A DNA stretch of 64,000 nucleotides from Cristatella mucedo (lineage: Eukaryota; Bryozoa; Phylactolaemata; Cristatellidae), in contig WPIO01000122.1 of the NCBI GenBank assembly GCA_009760855.2, forward strand, positions 772,001 through 836,000. Direction: 5' to 3'. Positions within the stretch are counted from its first letter, which is position 1, and every line of letters starts with the position of its first letter. The notes below the pieces were generated by a model. It was not told where the DNA came from and did not search any database. It saw nothing but the letters and a program-made list of their open reading frames with translations. The translations under genes and the position numbers were made by a program. Positions 14,185 through 26,460 of the stretch are shown in pieces.

Positions 14185-14745
14185 TAATGCATCCAATAAA
14201 GCGCCCTAAGTTAACTCAATCTCTTTCTAGGTCCTTTGCACTTGCTGTGAAGAAAGCTATTAGCAACGAGAATAATATGGTTAGTGTGACGTGCACAGTG
14301 TAAGCATGCAAGTTTTTATTGGATGAATGTGGCTGTGTCAGTGCGCAAAAGCACACACAAGACGGATCACTGGGACCCAGTCAATCCTGTGATTAATATA
14401 TGCGCTTTTAGTTTTGTTTTAAACGTGGTCAACTTAGAAGATGTCGTAACACAGGTCAAACGTGAGTTTTAGGGTTTCGGGGGGGGGAACAAATTAAAGA
14501 CAAGGTCTCCAAAGAATTTTAGGTTTGTACGAGGTATAGTTAAACCTATAGATTTTTAAAAGCAAGTGGTGTGATGATTAGCCTGGTGGGGGACGAGATC
14601 TGCTGGGTAAGCTCAAGCCAAAGAGTGAATTGACATAAATGTCATCGACCAAGCCTTGAATTTAATGAGTTGCTTGGCTTGGAGCCAAGTGCAGGTCGGC
14701 AAGAAGTAGGGTGATATGGCAACCGTGATGCTCTCGACAGACCAA
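14185..14745 (-). mobile_element. LINE-A 3' fragment
   Basis: An AATAATAATG tail and the hairpin (AACTCAATCTCTTTCTAGG) are followed by the UTR and the CCAAGTGCAGGTCGGCAAG and CTCTCGACAGACC coding markers, in minus orientation. The adjoining 14,746-14,890 reads on the minus strand as unrelated sequence fused in frame and was not recognised. It lies just downstream of the receptor membrane exon. Confidence 0.75.
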
Positions 14746-15116
14746 AGATGGCCAACCTTGATCCGCTTGGTTCAAAAGATCATCATAAGAGGAGACAAAT
14801 CTATGGGAGTAAATTGGTTGCCCTATATCATGATTTAAGCATTCTAGTGGGCTGGTTGAGTATTTTAGCCACGAGTTATGCAAACCTTCGATATCGCCTC
14901 GGAAGTGTGAGTTAGACCAAGATTCTGTTTATTTTTAGTTCCCGGGAAATGAGCAGTTCAATAATAATATCCAGCTTTATGCGACCCTAAATCATTAAAA
15001 CATCTACATATTTTTAAATTAGCATGTTTTAAACTGTTATGAACCAATTACTGGGTGAGCAAGAACTCCCGCAGCAAAATATTTGTGTGGCATGTAAAGA
15101 ACAAAAAGGTACTTAC

Positions 15117-15225
15117 CTGATGAGACATCTTAGAACAGCCGATACAACTGTGCCCGTTGCTATAACTCCACCAACAGTGCCACCAGCAGCCACTAGTTGA
15201 ACTGTACCAATCAATCTGACGTCAT
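15117..15225 (-). CDS. Receptor exon 7: transmembrane helix and start of the cytoplasmic tail
   Basis: This exon has 109 nt, starts in phase 1 and ends in phase 2. The acceptor is ACTTTCAG and the donor is a perfect CAG|GTAAGT. The translation is DVRLIGTVQLVAAGGTVG, continuing GVIATGTVVSAVLRC. That is an uninterrupted stretch of about 25 uncharged residues rich in Gly, Ala, Val and Thr with small-x3-small spacing, followed by R-C-L-I and a split codon. It fits a single-pass helix with a basic stop-transfer and a possible juxtamembrane palmitoylation Cys. It follows the FN3 exon in phase. The next exon must start in phase 2, and none was recognised in the remaining 15 kb of this strand. Confidence 0.72.
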
Positions 15226-17864
15226 CTGAAAGTATGTTTTTTGCTTTCTAAGCTCAGTTTGTGTAAGGGAGCGGCCTAAGAAATTGCTTTAATTTCAATA
15301 CTTTTGTGTATAGGAATGTGATCTGCTAGCTCCAACCATAGCTTACAGTGCAGCACAGAATAACCTGTCACTGAACCAATATCTCAAGAGGGCGTACAAG
15401 ATTATTTTGATTCACCAGATTAGTCTTCCAGCAAATAATGTCTAATCTTTATAGTGTGTGCATACATTTATGCATGCCTGCACATATCTATGCTGTTAGG
15501 AACAGACGCTTCCTCTTTTACCCTGTGTTTCTATGTCGTACCTAAGGTACGTTAATTCCTCCCATTTTACAAGCATTGACTGATTAACGAATTTTGTAAC
15601 AGCGAAGAAATTCACATTGGGGTCATCGTGCTTTAACAGCGTCATTGGCACTAAACTTCTCGGCTACTGCTCCAAACTGCAGTTTATTTCCGTAAGAAGT
15701 ATGTATGCAATGGCGTAGGTGAGGTCAGAGGCTGGCGAGCTTTGTGAACAGTGTCATAGAAGGTTTCAGAACCACAAGAATTGCCTAATACTGACCGAGG
15801 GCAGGTGCTTACCTGTACAACATAGGTGGATACATTTTGATGAAAAACGATCTGCTAGGCTAAGCATTAATATTTTATTTTATTCTAAAATGAGATATGT
15901 TAGATTAAGCTTAAAAGCTTATACATCAATTTTCCTCAAGCTTGGTATCATTATTGTTTGCCGTCTTCACGTCACTCGATATGCAGTCGCATTTCTGTGA
16001 ATCACTGCCTTTCTTTGTGATCTCGGAAAATGAAAGCATGCGGCAGTAGTCACGAGTGCATAAAGATTTTTTCACTTGGGCTACGTGCAATAGCCACACC
16101 ATTGGAGTAAATGTTTACTACTCTTACCATGTGAGCCGGACTAAAATTTGGCGGCTACCCAACGCCAGGCTTGAGGTTGGAAACACGCTGCTGCTGTTAA
16201 TATTCAAGTCATCAATTGCACGTTACACCCATTTACAAGGAAGGTCAGATTTTTGGAAAACTAGAAGCAACAATTCTTTTATAAATCGATCTTAACATGG
16301 CGGGTTTCGGCTTGTAGTTTCATGCTCACAAATGGGAGCTGAACTTTCTTTTAATAAGTGTCAAAAGAAGCGTCGGAGAGCGAGCTTTAGACGTAGAACT
16401 TCTGCTTTCTTATATTAAGATTCAAACTAACACTTGAAGTAGTATTTATAAATAGTGACTGTTTTAAAATATGAAATAGATTTTACCTAGCTCACTTCCT
16501 ATCTCCATAACAATGATGGTGTTTCTCAACGTCAAAATGCTAGAAGAAAATCAAAATCTATACAGTGTATCAATTAATTGCAATATACAATTCCATTGAC
16601 ATAAACCATGACATGAAAACTGTTCACAAAGCTCGCCCTTGCATCTTGTAATGGCTCCTCACGAAGTCCTGTGGCAAGCGACGGTGTGCTGGCATTCGTG
16701 CTGCGTATAGCAGTTTGATAAAAATTGCCGAGGCCGCTGTACAAATAAACCTGCTTGGCCAGCTGACCTTAAATTGGTTTTACATTCAAACCCTAGGTTT
16801 CGCAGCTCTGACAAAGAGATTCTACTTTGCTCAAGTTGCGTGTAACTCTAAGGGTTCTCAAGTTTCTCTCGGAAACCCATAGAATAATCGCCAAAATCCT
16901 GCAGACCAAGAAGGTCTGTAGCAAAGCATTTCAAAAGTTAGGAGAGTAGGCAAGTATCCAAGGCAATTTTGAGCCCACAAAATATATTCGTTTATCAAGC
17001 CAGTAATTTAACTGTACCTCGTTTTTCTATTGCTTACTGGGAAACTTTAATAGAAAAAGGTAGCAGATTTGCTAGTGTTACAGAGACTAAGCATACACAA
17101 TAACGCATGCTGAATTCAAGTCAAGGCCGCGTTGCATACATTATTAAAGTATTTGTCGTTATGAAGACTATTTATGCATACACTATTCGCTGGCTGAAGT
17201 GACTATATGACTTACTCATCTCGTGATAAAATGCAAAGTAAACTTTTGACAAGGATAGAACAGAGTGTCAGTACGTTCATAGCTATTGTGTACATAAAGT
17301 GATGTTTAGCTAACAGATAATGGGTTGATAGGCGAGTATGCATTCGATGTAACCTACTTCATTTATTATTGGTAAATGCTTGAACAGCCGACCAAAAACC
17401 TTAAAGACTTATTTTTACAATCTTAGCCTATGAGCAATCTCAATTTGCATGCAATTCTCAAGGGCGTCCCTAAATTATATATCTCATAATAAATTGCAAT
17501 TGTTTCGCTGTTGTGTAACAATTATGTGCAACATTGTCCTATTATCACAAGATGCGTCCGAACTAGTTTTCAAAATGAGGGCTGCATTTTACACAGCTTC
17601 TATTTTAAACTCGGTCACTCTGAAAATGTGCCTACTATATTGATGGCAAGAAGAAATCGCAGAAGTGAACCAACGCAGAAGCTCATGTCACAAATGGTAA
17701 ATGCTCTTCTGCTTACAGGATTCTAAAAATTAAGCACCTTAATCTTTGAGAAGCAGGAAAAACATCGATATATATATATATAGAAATATCGCTATATGAC
17801 AAAGAGCAGACCATTAAATGCCTATCAGTCATCTATATTTCAGGCAGCTACGCTAACTACCTAC

Positions 17865-18018
17865 GAATAAGCACTTTTGTATTGTAGGTATCCGTCAGCC
17901 CATTGCTGAGGATCGCTAATATCGTGCATTGATATTCCACGCCTTGGGTAAAACCACAGAGCACGGTTTCGTTTTTCGGTCCCCGTTCGCCTTCAGCAGT
18001 GATATTTCCGCAGTGCAT
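17865..18018 (-). CDS. Receptor exon 6: probable C-terminal half of a fibronectin type III domain
   Basis: The acceptor is TTATTTTCAG and the frame begins in phase 0 with MHCGNI. The strand pattern VLCGFTQGVEYQCTI.AI.SNG.TD resembles the E-F-G strands of FN3 (L-x-G-L-x-P-G-x-x-Y-x-V-x-I-x-A). Three Cys are present. Two donors overlap: C|GTAGGT at 17,865 (phase 1) and AG|GTAGTT at 17,861 (phase 2). The phase 1 choice is preferred because it joins the membrane exon in frame and FN3 domains usually end in phase 1. The matching N-half exon should lie between 18.1 and 22.2 kb but was not identified. Confidence 0.55.
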
Positions 18019-21000
18019 CTGAAAATAATGCAAACAGTTGCCTGACAGAGTTCACGAAACGTAAAAGGCTTTACATCGTTCGTACTTCGCACTTTAATTA
18101 TAAAGTAAAACTAATTCACGTCTGATACACTTTTGGCGGTTGCTTTCTTAATTATAACGTATAGCACAGATCCTACGGGACTCCAGTAGAAAATATCGTG
18201 CTGTCTTCGTGTAAGAAATAGCCGAGCCATTGTTATGGAATCGCCAAATCGTACCAGCCCTTAAAATCTCGCAGCACAAAAACGGTAAACTACTTTGGAG
18301 TAAACATAAAAAACGCTTAGAATCATTGGATAAATGTCAATCTAAGGTAAAATTTAAAGACCAGCATTTTCGAAACTTAATCGGGAGTTTTAATATATTT
18401 AAATTTAATTAACAATAACGAGAAAAACAACAGTAAAAACAATAACATTTTATAAATTCAATAACGGTAGATAATTAAAAATTACCATTTCTAAAAATGA
18501 AAACATCAGAAGCCGAATAGCGACGAGTAACAGACAGAGGAAGCTGAGGTTGGCAGCAGCTAGCTATTTCCTGATTTTTGGTAACAATAGGTTTAGATAA
18601 GATGATTATCTATGCTAGCTGGATATAAGCTCAGAACCAGTCCAGCTGCTCCTCAAAGGCATTTGAATTGATTTCACGACTCTAGCAAGGCGGACTCCTA
18701 AATTCACACATGGAGTACACTTCCGTAGAAACAAGTGGAAGCTTTCAAACTTTGCTTCAGTTTTCGTACTTAATTTCAACCAAAACATTAAAATCAGTGG
18801 TTTATGGTTTAGCGATTGCCTACAATTGAGAAACACGTCAACTAATTGTCTATTTTGAGCAGTTGAGGAAATCTCTCAGACCGATTCAATCAACCGTTTA
18901 TGGATTAGCTAGTTATTTGGCGAAATGATTACATCATTACATTTTCTATTTTAGATTTTTCAATATTTTATGACTTCTTAAAACTTTAGATTTGATTTTG
19001 ATGACTCCTAAACGTTAGCATGTTAATAAATCAGGTGCTATCAGTTCCCAAGAGTTTATCTGTGATCTTCCTTCAGAAATATTAATATTCACACGTGTCA
19101 TGATATATGGCATACAGCTTAGTGTGAGAGTCCTGAAAAATGAGTTATTTAGTGGTTCAGAAGATTTTTCTCTTTAAGACTTCCTATATGGAATATAGAG
19201 GCAGGCGTAAAAAATAGTGCACAGAGTCATTAGCAGGATAGGCATAAAACTGACGTCTTTTGAGTACTGATAAAGCCTGCTTGCCGGTGCCTATTGGAGC
19301 TGCTTCTGTGCAGAAATGACAGTGTCTTTTATACACTGGTATATAGATAATGAGCGACGAGGTTGTGAACTTCTGTTTCATTACATAGGCTGAAACTGTT
19401 TGTGAAAAATGCGATTTAAAAGCGGGTAAATGTGTTTAATTGGCTACCAACCTCCAATGAAACTGGCCTGTCGCAAGTTAACGCCGATGGCCTTGTGCTC
19501 ATGAATATACAAGTACCATTATCCTGAATATCATCTACAGAGAAAATGTACACATATATTTTTCTAAAATTTCTCGTGGCTAGCATGACAACAATCATTT
19601 TTGAGTACCTCAGGGTAACTGTCTAGGAAAATTGTGAATCAGGCGAGCAAACGTCTATATCAATAGGTGCAGGGGGTTCACTGTGACAGCTATTTCCCAA
19701 ACAAAATGAGCCTTCATATTCGGTTCTCAAATTACTGTTATCGAATAGTTTATTCCCTAAAAAATAAATGGCGAGATTTATCTGAAAATCTAAGCTAACA
19801 GTAGCCGATGTGTCCTTAGGAGCGAGACATAATGTTATCAAATTTTGGTGAAAGACGTTTACCAAAAAAGATGGATTGATTTGAAGCTAACTCACAGACT
19901 AGCACAACCAATTGCATCAAGTCAAGTACTAATGCACCCCAAAGAGTAAATTAGAGTCAAAGCAATTTTCAAATTGTGCATCTGAATGGCAAAGCCACTA
20001 GTCGATTAGTAACATTTTTTTTTGGTTGCCATTGACTCGAGAATGAACAATGTTTAGGCTTAAAGATATACTGATAACCTCACAGTCTGTATTGAATTAA
20101 TATTACTTATAACTTCTAATTTAAAAGAATGCTCTTTACTCCCAGGCTTATTTTCCTGCGTTGAGGCGTAAAAGCAAACATCAGAGGAGCAGCGTATACT
20201 TAAAATGGTCAACATTCTTCCACTTATCGCCGATGCTAATAGTGCGAGCAGTTTTGCCCAATAATATTGACTGAAAAGCATCCTGCAATGCCTACAATAC
20301 TAGAATAACGATACTAAAATATTGCGTTAAGATGATATTGAGCACCGATTTTATTTAATCCCTATTAAGATCATTTGGCCTCAATTTCTTTGGCTCTTTC
20401 ATCTCAAATTGCCAACAATTTCCTAAGCACATGAACAGAGTCAAAGATAGAGAAGCCGGTTAGAAATTGTTTCTGGAACTAAGTACAGCTTTACATACTA
20501 ACCTCTGCCACAGTAGCAATAGACGTATTCCCTGAGGATCTCCATAATTTTCAATCAATCTGGTGTCAATCTTTTATTTACTTTGTTATAAAACATACAA
20601 CAAATTTATTTGCAGACAACTGAATTTGAATTCAAAAAAACTATGGCCGCTAAGCCACGACCAATTAATGTAGTGGCTTGAAACGTATTCCACATTTAAA
20701 ATGACTGCAATTTTCCTAAGAACGAAACCAGTTAAGGTCTAAAGTTCGTGCACACTTATCCTTCTATGGTGAATACTCTATAGTGCTATGCCAGCCTGAG
20801 CTTCGCTTACTCTTCACTTACTGACTAAGCATATCGAGCGCTCTCGCCCGGACGGCCTAAGGTTTACCACAGACACTAAACTAGCCAGGCTGACTAAGCG
20901 TAAACTTGAGAAAGCGTTCACGATGGATCGTCCATCTGTAGGCACATGAAGGCTACTGTAGATCATACCAGTCGATCCTAGCAAAGGCTGATTCGTTTAA

Positions 21001-21513
21001 ATCATTATTAAGACAGTAGTACAACCGTATCTACTACGAAGTCTTTTCTCTGTAAAAATTCAATTGAGATTCATATGCTAATCAGTTAACTAATAAAAGA
21101 TCTGGATGTTTTAAGCACCCAGGGCTAAGCATTACGAAAATACACAGCTGCAAGAATTCCTCACCGGACAAATTATCGAATTTATGGCAGCAGAGATAGA
21201 GATTGAAGCCTGCCGCTAAAAAGGCTTTTACAAAAATACACAAAATGCAGTAATAAGTACGCTTTATTTTAGTATCTCCTGGATACATGTAAAGTCTATG
21301 TCTACTAATGTTTTATTCTAGCTAATGTTTAGGAGAAGAAACTAGTAGGCGTCCAATAACTTGCAGCCGAAGCAAACATTGTTTGCTGCAAAACTCAAAC
21401 GCACGACATGGATTGTGGATAAAGATCCTTAGCTACAGACTAAGAAGCGTTTTTTTTTAAATACGTGTGACTGTGGCACCTTTCAAGAACAAGCAACTGC
21501 AGCAATCATCCCA

Positions 21514-21633
21514 ATGAACAGCAAAATGACGCAGTTCTTGGTCATATTTATAGCATTCTCTATGGCTGAGTGCAGCTGCGATATCTACCACACTGCTTCT
21601 GAGAAGGCATATCTCCCTAAAATTCAGAATTAA
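21514..21633 (+). CDS. Possible small secreted peptide, 39 codons
   Basis: ATG to TAA reads MNSKMTQFLVIFIAFSMAE, then CSCDIYHTASEKAYLPK and the stop. The N-terminus has a short hydrophobic core (FLVIFIAF) ending at small or polar residues, with possible signal-peptidase cleavage around A18-C22. It sits within a receptor intron on the opposite strand. No splice sites, polyadenylation signal or homology support it, and a frame this short can occur by chance. Confidence 0.18.
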   Translation: MNSKMTQFLVIFIAFSMAECSCDIYHTASEKAYLPKIQN

Positions 21634-22204
21634 GGCTGCACAAAGTTTGTGTTTAAGTAATCAAAATCACTGGCCTTACAAGAGGAGCCGCAGAAAAACG
21701 TGAGAGGCTTTTAGCCCACCCCAGAAATGGTGAGAATAGCCAGCCGCATAACTCAAATGACAGATCGACCTGACGAAGTCCTTTAACTGTGCTTTAAGTT
21801 GCGATGCAATGTGAGTTAGTTCTACTCACACCGCCACACATAGAACTAGCATATGGTCCAGAGAATCTCTCTTTCTCTACCTTTCTTTAGTAATTTTGAA
21901 AGTCTGCAGCTTTTTTGAAATCTTGGGAACAATTATCGAGTTTGCGACACCGACCATAAATGAATGACCCCACTAATTAATATGATTTACTTGCATTTAC
22001 GCAAATACTATTGCTAATTTATATTTTATGGCAGAAGCAAATGAAATGATTTTTTTTATTGACAGGTGGTCTATTTAAGCGAAACTATCATAAAGAATAC
22101 AATGAATATCTTCGATCTGTGATCAACATCAGCCGTTGAAACTAAAAAAAGAAACTTAATGCCACCTAATTATTTCATGAATCAGTTAACTTAACCTTAC
22201 TTAC

Positions 22205-22561
22205 AGTGCCGTGGGTTCATTTCAACGTCTGAGATGTGAGTGCTCGAACCGAGAAAGCAATTGCTACTGGAGCAAACGCTTAATGGTTCGTTCCAGCATG
22301 TCATGGCTTTCGAGCAAACTTCTGGTGTGGCCCACAGGCTGTATGCTCGTCTGGCCGACACGGCTACTCTGGCATCGAAAACGCTGGAGTCAGCTGTTTC
22401 CCATCGGTGTCTGAAGATTTGCAAGTCGTCTCTAGCATAAGCCGTGATGAGCAAGCTCGTTGCTGCTAGGTCGCCTTGGATGGACATACGACTCGTGAAT
22501 ACTCTCAACTGATCGCAGGTTGCTGTAACCTGCCAGGCAGTATTTGTTACCTTGGGCAGAG
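22205..22561 (-). CDS. Receptor exon 5: unrecognised 119-residue extracellular module in a single exon
   Basis: The exon is 357 nt, exactly 119 codons, phase 1-1. The acceptor is strong (GTCTCTACAG) and the donor is a perfect GTAAGT. The frame is open throughout. The first half has hydrophobic strand-like stretches (TNTAWQVTATC, LLITAYARDD) and a conserved-looking RHRWE. The C-terminal third is Cys-rich, with six Cys in the module (TATC, EVC, MTC, SVC, SNC, RHC). An Ig- or FN3-like beta sandwich with a Cys-rich tail is conceivable, but I do not recognise a family. Its exact phase 1-1 packaging and its position between EGF and FN3 exons argue that it is a shuffled ectodomain module and not a chance open frame. 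Confidence 0.6.
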
Positions 22562-22796
22562 CTGTAGAGACCAACATCAGTTAGAAGATTAAAATCGCAG
22601 CATTAAATACTACCACTTATTAGAATTTGGTATTGCACCTTAAGAGAACTAAATCTTTTCCAGGAGACTTCAAATTAAGTACACTTTCTTTACGCACAAG
22701 CCCACAAAATAATGCATGGACAGACTTAGCAGCTACAGCAAAGAAAAGTACTTTTTTAGGTTTTCCTAATGCCATCTAATAACAATAGCAAATAAT

Positions 22797-23680
22797 AGTA
22801 ATAATAATAGATTTTATAGAGCCCTCTCAGAGAACTCAAGCTCTATCTAGCATCTTCACATTGGCAGCAGAGACAGCCCGATTGAATTGTTAGTGGGAGC
22901 AAGCTCAATAAACAGCAAGCACAGCATGGTTAGGAGTGACATACACAGGGTCAGCCTGTAGAAATGGTTAGTGCTAGCATGCATAGTGTCACGACGCATA
23001 AGCATGTAAAAGACAAACCACGCATAGCCACTAAATACTGTAATAAAAATGTGCGATTTTTAGTTTCTTTTCAAATATAATCAAGTCAGAAGATATCATG
23101 TCGCCAGTCGGGAATAAGTTCCAGGCTTTGGGAGCACACGAACAAAGGACACAGTCTCCAAAGGTTTAGGCTTGTATGAGGTATAGGTAAACGGTTTGAT
23201 TCCTAAAAGCTAGTGGTAAAAGCTAGTGATTCCTAAAAGCTAGCCTGGTGGGGGAGTAGATGTGATAGGTAGGCTGGAATCAAAGAATGAAGATACCTAG
23301 AAGTGAGTGACAAAACCTTGTAGTCGATGCATTGCTTGCCCAGAAGCGTCATCAGGTCGGCAAGAAATACTGTGACGGGACAACTGCCAAGCTTACGACA
23401 GACAAGCCTAGCTGTAGAGTTTTGCACAAAGTGGAAGCACCTGAGCTACTAGGAAACAGTAAGTTACTGAAGTCAAGACGGAGTTTCTCAAATTCAGAGA
23501 TCAGTTTATATTTGGTATCCCCATCTAAGCAAGCCATGATTTTAGCAGTATTACTTAGCTGAAAGCTTGCAGACTTCGCTGTTGAGCTGATGCAGTCGTC
23601 TAACTAAAGGCCACTATGAACACCTAATATTCGAGCAAATTCATCAGGACTTACGCTGGCAGAGCCGACTGTGACCGGTT
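22797..23680 (-). mobile_element. LINE-A 3' fragment inside the receptor intron
   Basis: A TAATAATAATAG tail leads into the hairpin (CAGAGAACTCAAGCTC...CTAG), GCTAGCATGCATAGTGTC and minus-strand coding with VLSLTSRYLHSLIPAYLSHLLPHQA near 23.3 kb and STARLVCRKLGSC near 23.4 kb. It begins about 230 bp upstream (transcriptionally) of receptor exon 5. Confidence 0.8.
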
Positions 23681-24787
23681 ACCTTTAAAACATTTTAACA
23701 TCAATTTTTTTACCTTTAACCAGTGAATTAGTTATATCATCACTACATTTAGGAAGGTTTGTTTATTTTATTAGGTAAGGGAAGCACACATTTCAAAATA
23801 TTGACATTTAAAAAGGCACCCAGTTAGTAGCCAACACCATTGGCACCGTGTAAGTTATATAATATAGCACTGCAACATCTTTCTGATCCTGTTTAAAATG
23901 TTTTGTAGAAAGGACAGAGGAAGATCTCAGCTTGACTGTGTAGCACGGCCTCAGCTGCCTAAGGTACAAGATATGCAACAGGCTAGCTTCCAAATAAGAA
24001 ACATCTCTTCATTCTGAAAACCATCAATTTGCCATTAACGCGATGAATCAGCGAATACAATTGAGAATTGTATTATCTATTTCATTTAATATGGTAGTTT
24101 TAATAATTCAAAGCTTCTTGCACGCACGTTCTATCACCCCAAATTCATAATTCCGGTACCATGGTAGTGGTAGCTGCTCTGACAGTTGCACTTCTACAAA
24201 GATGAATTTCCAGGAGGCTACATATTCTACCGGCACTTGAAGGTAAAGCAAAGCATTGTAAAAAAAATACTTTGTCAGCTCTTTTTAACCTTATTCATTA
24301 TATACCCGGAGTTTAAATTGATGTATTAGGCCCATTTGTCAACTACAACATTGCAATCATTTTAGCTGCACCAGAAGACATGGTGACGATATCTTTGAGT
24401 TATATTACTGCATGCAATGTTGATTAGATAAAATGTAATGCAAGTGCATGCCAAAATATCAGCAAGCATGTGTACAGCCTTGCAATTGATACTCTGAACG
24501 TCTTTCGAAAAAAAGAACCAAAATATAATTAATCACTTAATAAAAGAAGGTGCTGGGTGCTGGTAGAATACTTAAGACTTACCGAACTGTATTTTCAAGC
24601 AATTTCACACGTACTTATAGTTTATAAAAAACGGTCATTTTGGTAATAGAACAGCTGTTGAATATTTTTCATTTTTTCAAGAGCTCGTAACAGCCGTTTG
24701 CATTGTTGTTTCATGATTTATTCCCCAGTTTTACAGTTTTCGTAAATTTTTGTGATGCATACTGTTTTATTGTATAGCCTCAATGAT

Positions 24788-26460
24788 AAGTTGTACATCA
24801 AAACATATACTTCTTATAATAATATTTAATGAACACTTGTGCAATAATAGACTCATCTGAGAGTCACGATCTTACATTGTACGGAAGTTTGAGCAGATCG
24901 AAATTTCTTTCAGAGTCCGTAGATGTCGGTTTAATAAATATAATTGCATGGTAACCTTTCGTAGATATTCAGTGCACTAGCCATAGTTCCATAAGAGTTC
25001 GAATGCGGACTTGAGCAATTTCAAACTTTCTTGCTCTCTGACTGCAATCTACGATTAATTGTTTTAAATAACAAATTCAATTCATCGTGAATAGACAATT
25101 TTGCACTTTCATAATCATGTGACGAATGTTCAATGACGACTTCTAAGTCGCTTGCTCAAAATAGACGAAACAATAGATTTACTGTGCAATTTAGCATAGT
25201 TTTGATGGGATACAGAGAACTTTTAAGACTTGGTAAGAGGTTTACAGCATCTTTGTTCAGTCGCTTTTCAACGTGACACGGTTAATTTTTCAGAGTTTGG
25301 TTCTAATGTCGTTATTCAGGTTAGGGAGCACGTAGAACGGTTATTATACAACTTGTTCAGCACTCATGAACGTCAGGTCTTCTCAATTTGAATTGTCATC
25401 ATCAAGCTTTACAGGTTTCTTTGCCTTCAGAAGAACTTTGACTGCTTTGAGTGCTATTAAAATCTAGCTTGGAAATAATTTCCGTTACCCTAATACGGTT
25501 AGTGGCTCACGGGTGAAGACCTCTGTCTTCAATTGCAGCACTAACGTTGTTGGGATGGAGTACCAGTGCGTTTTCACGTCAAGATGTAGTTCAATCTTCC
25601 GTCCGAACTCAGCTTTTACTTTGAATTGAAAGTCATTATCTTAAACAGTTGATCGATGAGTCAGACAAGCTTGGGTGACTTCATGAGAAGTCCGTAAAAA
25701 TTGAAGTCTACTTCGAATGTATTGTCACTGATCCCTTCCATTCATGTACCTACTTGAAAATTGACCGTTTAATCAACAACGTTACTAGGCGAATTTAAAT
25801 CTTCCAGTCGTAGTACTCTTCCTGAACATTGGGTCACTTACTCCAAGGTGCAGATTATCGTTTAGGCAGAGCCGTTCGGTAAGATCGATGTGGCTAATGC
25901 ATTTCTTATTTACAGCAGCATCGTCATGAGTAGATCCCGTCAAATCTCTTTCTACAGTATTCCACAAACATCCAAATGAAGTTTCATTGATTCAACCATA
26001 TAGAGAGCATTGCATGAAGCGAATATGCGGAAAAGATTTGTCTTCATTGATTTTTAATTGCAGCTATCCTGAATGTTTATCGCTAAGAATAGAAGCCCTC
26101 TCACAGTAAGGCTAAAATTTACTCGTCTCTCCAGCGTTCTCTTCACGTCAGAAATCAATTGTTTTTCTCTTTTCTTCGTAACTATGTTGCACAAACTTCG
26201 TCACATTGCTTTTGTTCACTTGAAGTTTAAATCTTACCATTCAGATTGATTGCCGTGCACAGTTTTTAGTGATGGCTATAATCGGTAAACCACCAGTAGC
26301 TAGATCTTTCACAGACTCATTCCGATTCTTTCGCCCCATGAAGTCGGTAATCCTTGTTTGTTCTGCTATTTTTCACACATTCTTCCCTAGTTGTAAAGCA
26401 TCCAGCTGATTTATCAAAATCAATTCCGTCTATTAGTAGATTCTTCAAAATTGTCATTTA
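24788..26460 (-). pseudogene. Decayed hAT-superfamily DNA transposase
   Basis: Across frameshifts and stops the minus strand reads hAT transposase landmarks in order. Near 26.35 kb is ITDFMGRKNRNESVKDLA with downstream VQHSYEEKRKTIDF. Near 25.87 kb is the catalytic-region block LCLNDNLHLGVSD (compare Q-L-C-x-x-H-x-I-H-L-A-V-x-D). Near 25.57 kb is IELHLDVKTHWYSIP (compare L-x-L-D-V-K-T-R-W-N-S). Then come SALKAVK-like residues and, at 24.83-24.93 kb, the C-terminal dimerisation block PTSTDSERNFDLLK followed by LSDESI..VFIKYYYKK and a stop. This order is diagnostic of hAT. The copy has many in-frame stops and cannot encode an active enzyme. Terminal inverted repeats were not identified. It lies in the 8.9-kb intron between receptor exons 4 and 5. 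Confidence 0.8.

Noticed and set aside
18615-18836. Minus-strand frame ending SSWTGSELISS, superficially FN3-like
   Set aside because: It runs into a stop with no donor, and the rest of the frame has no FN3 pattern.
19416-19598. Minus-strand segment DIQDNGTCIFMSTRPSALTC as the missing FN3 N-half
   Set aside because: Acceptor and phase (1-0) would fit, but the donor is weak (GAG|GTTGGT), it is only about 27 codons, and it lacks the Pro-rich start and Trp expected of FN3.
20502-20575. Minus-strand segment LIENYGDPQGIRLLLLWQR before a GTATGT donor
   Set aside because: Open and donor-like, but its acceptor phase does not fit exon 5 and no domain is recognised.
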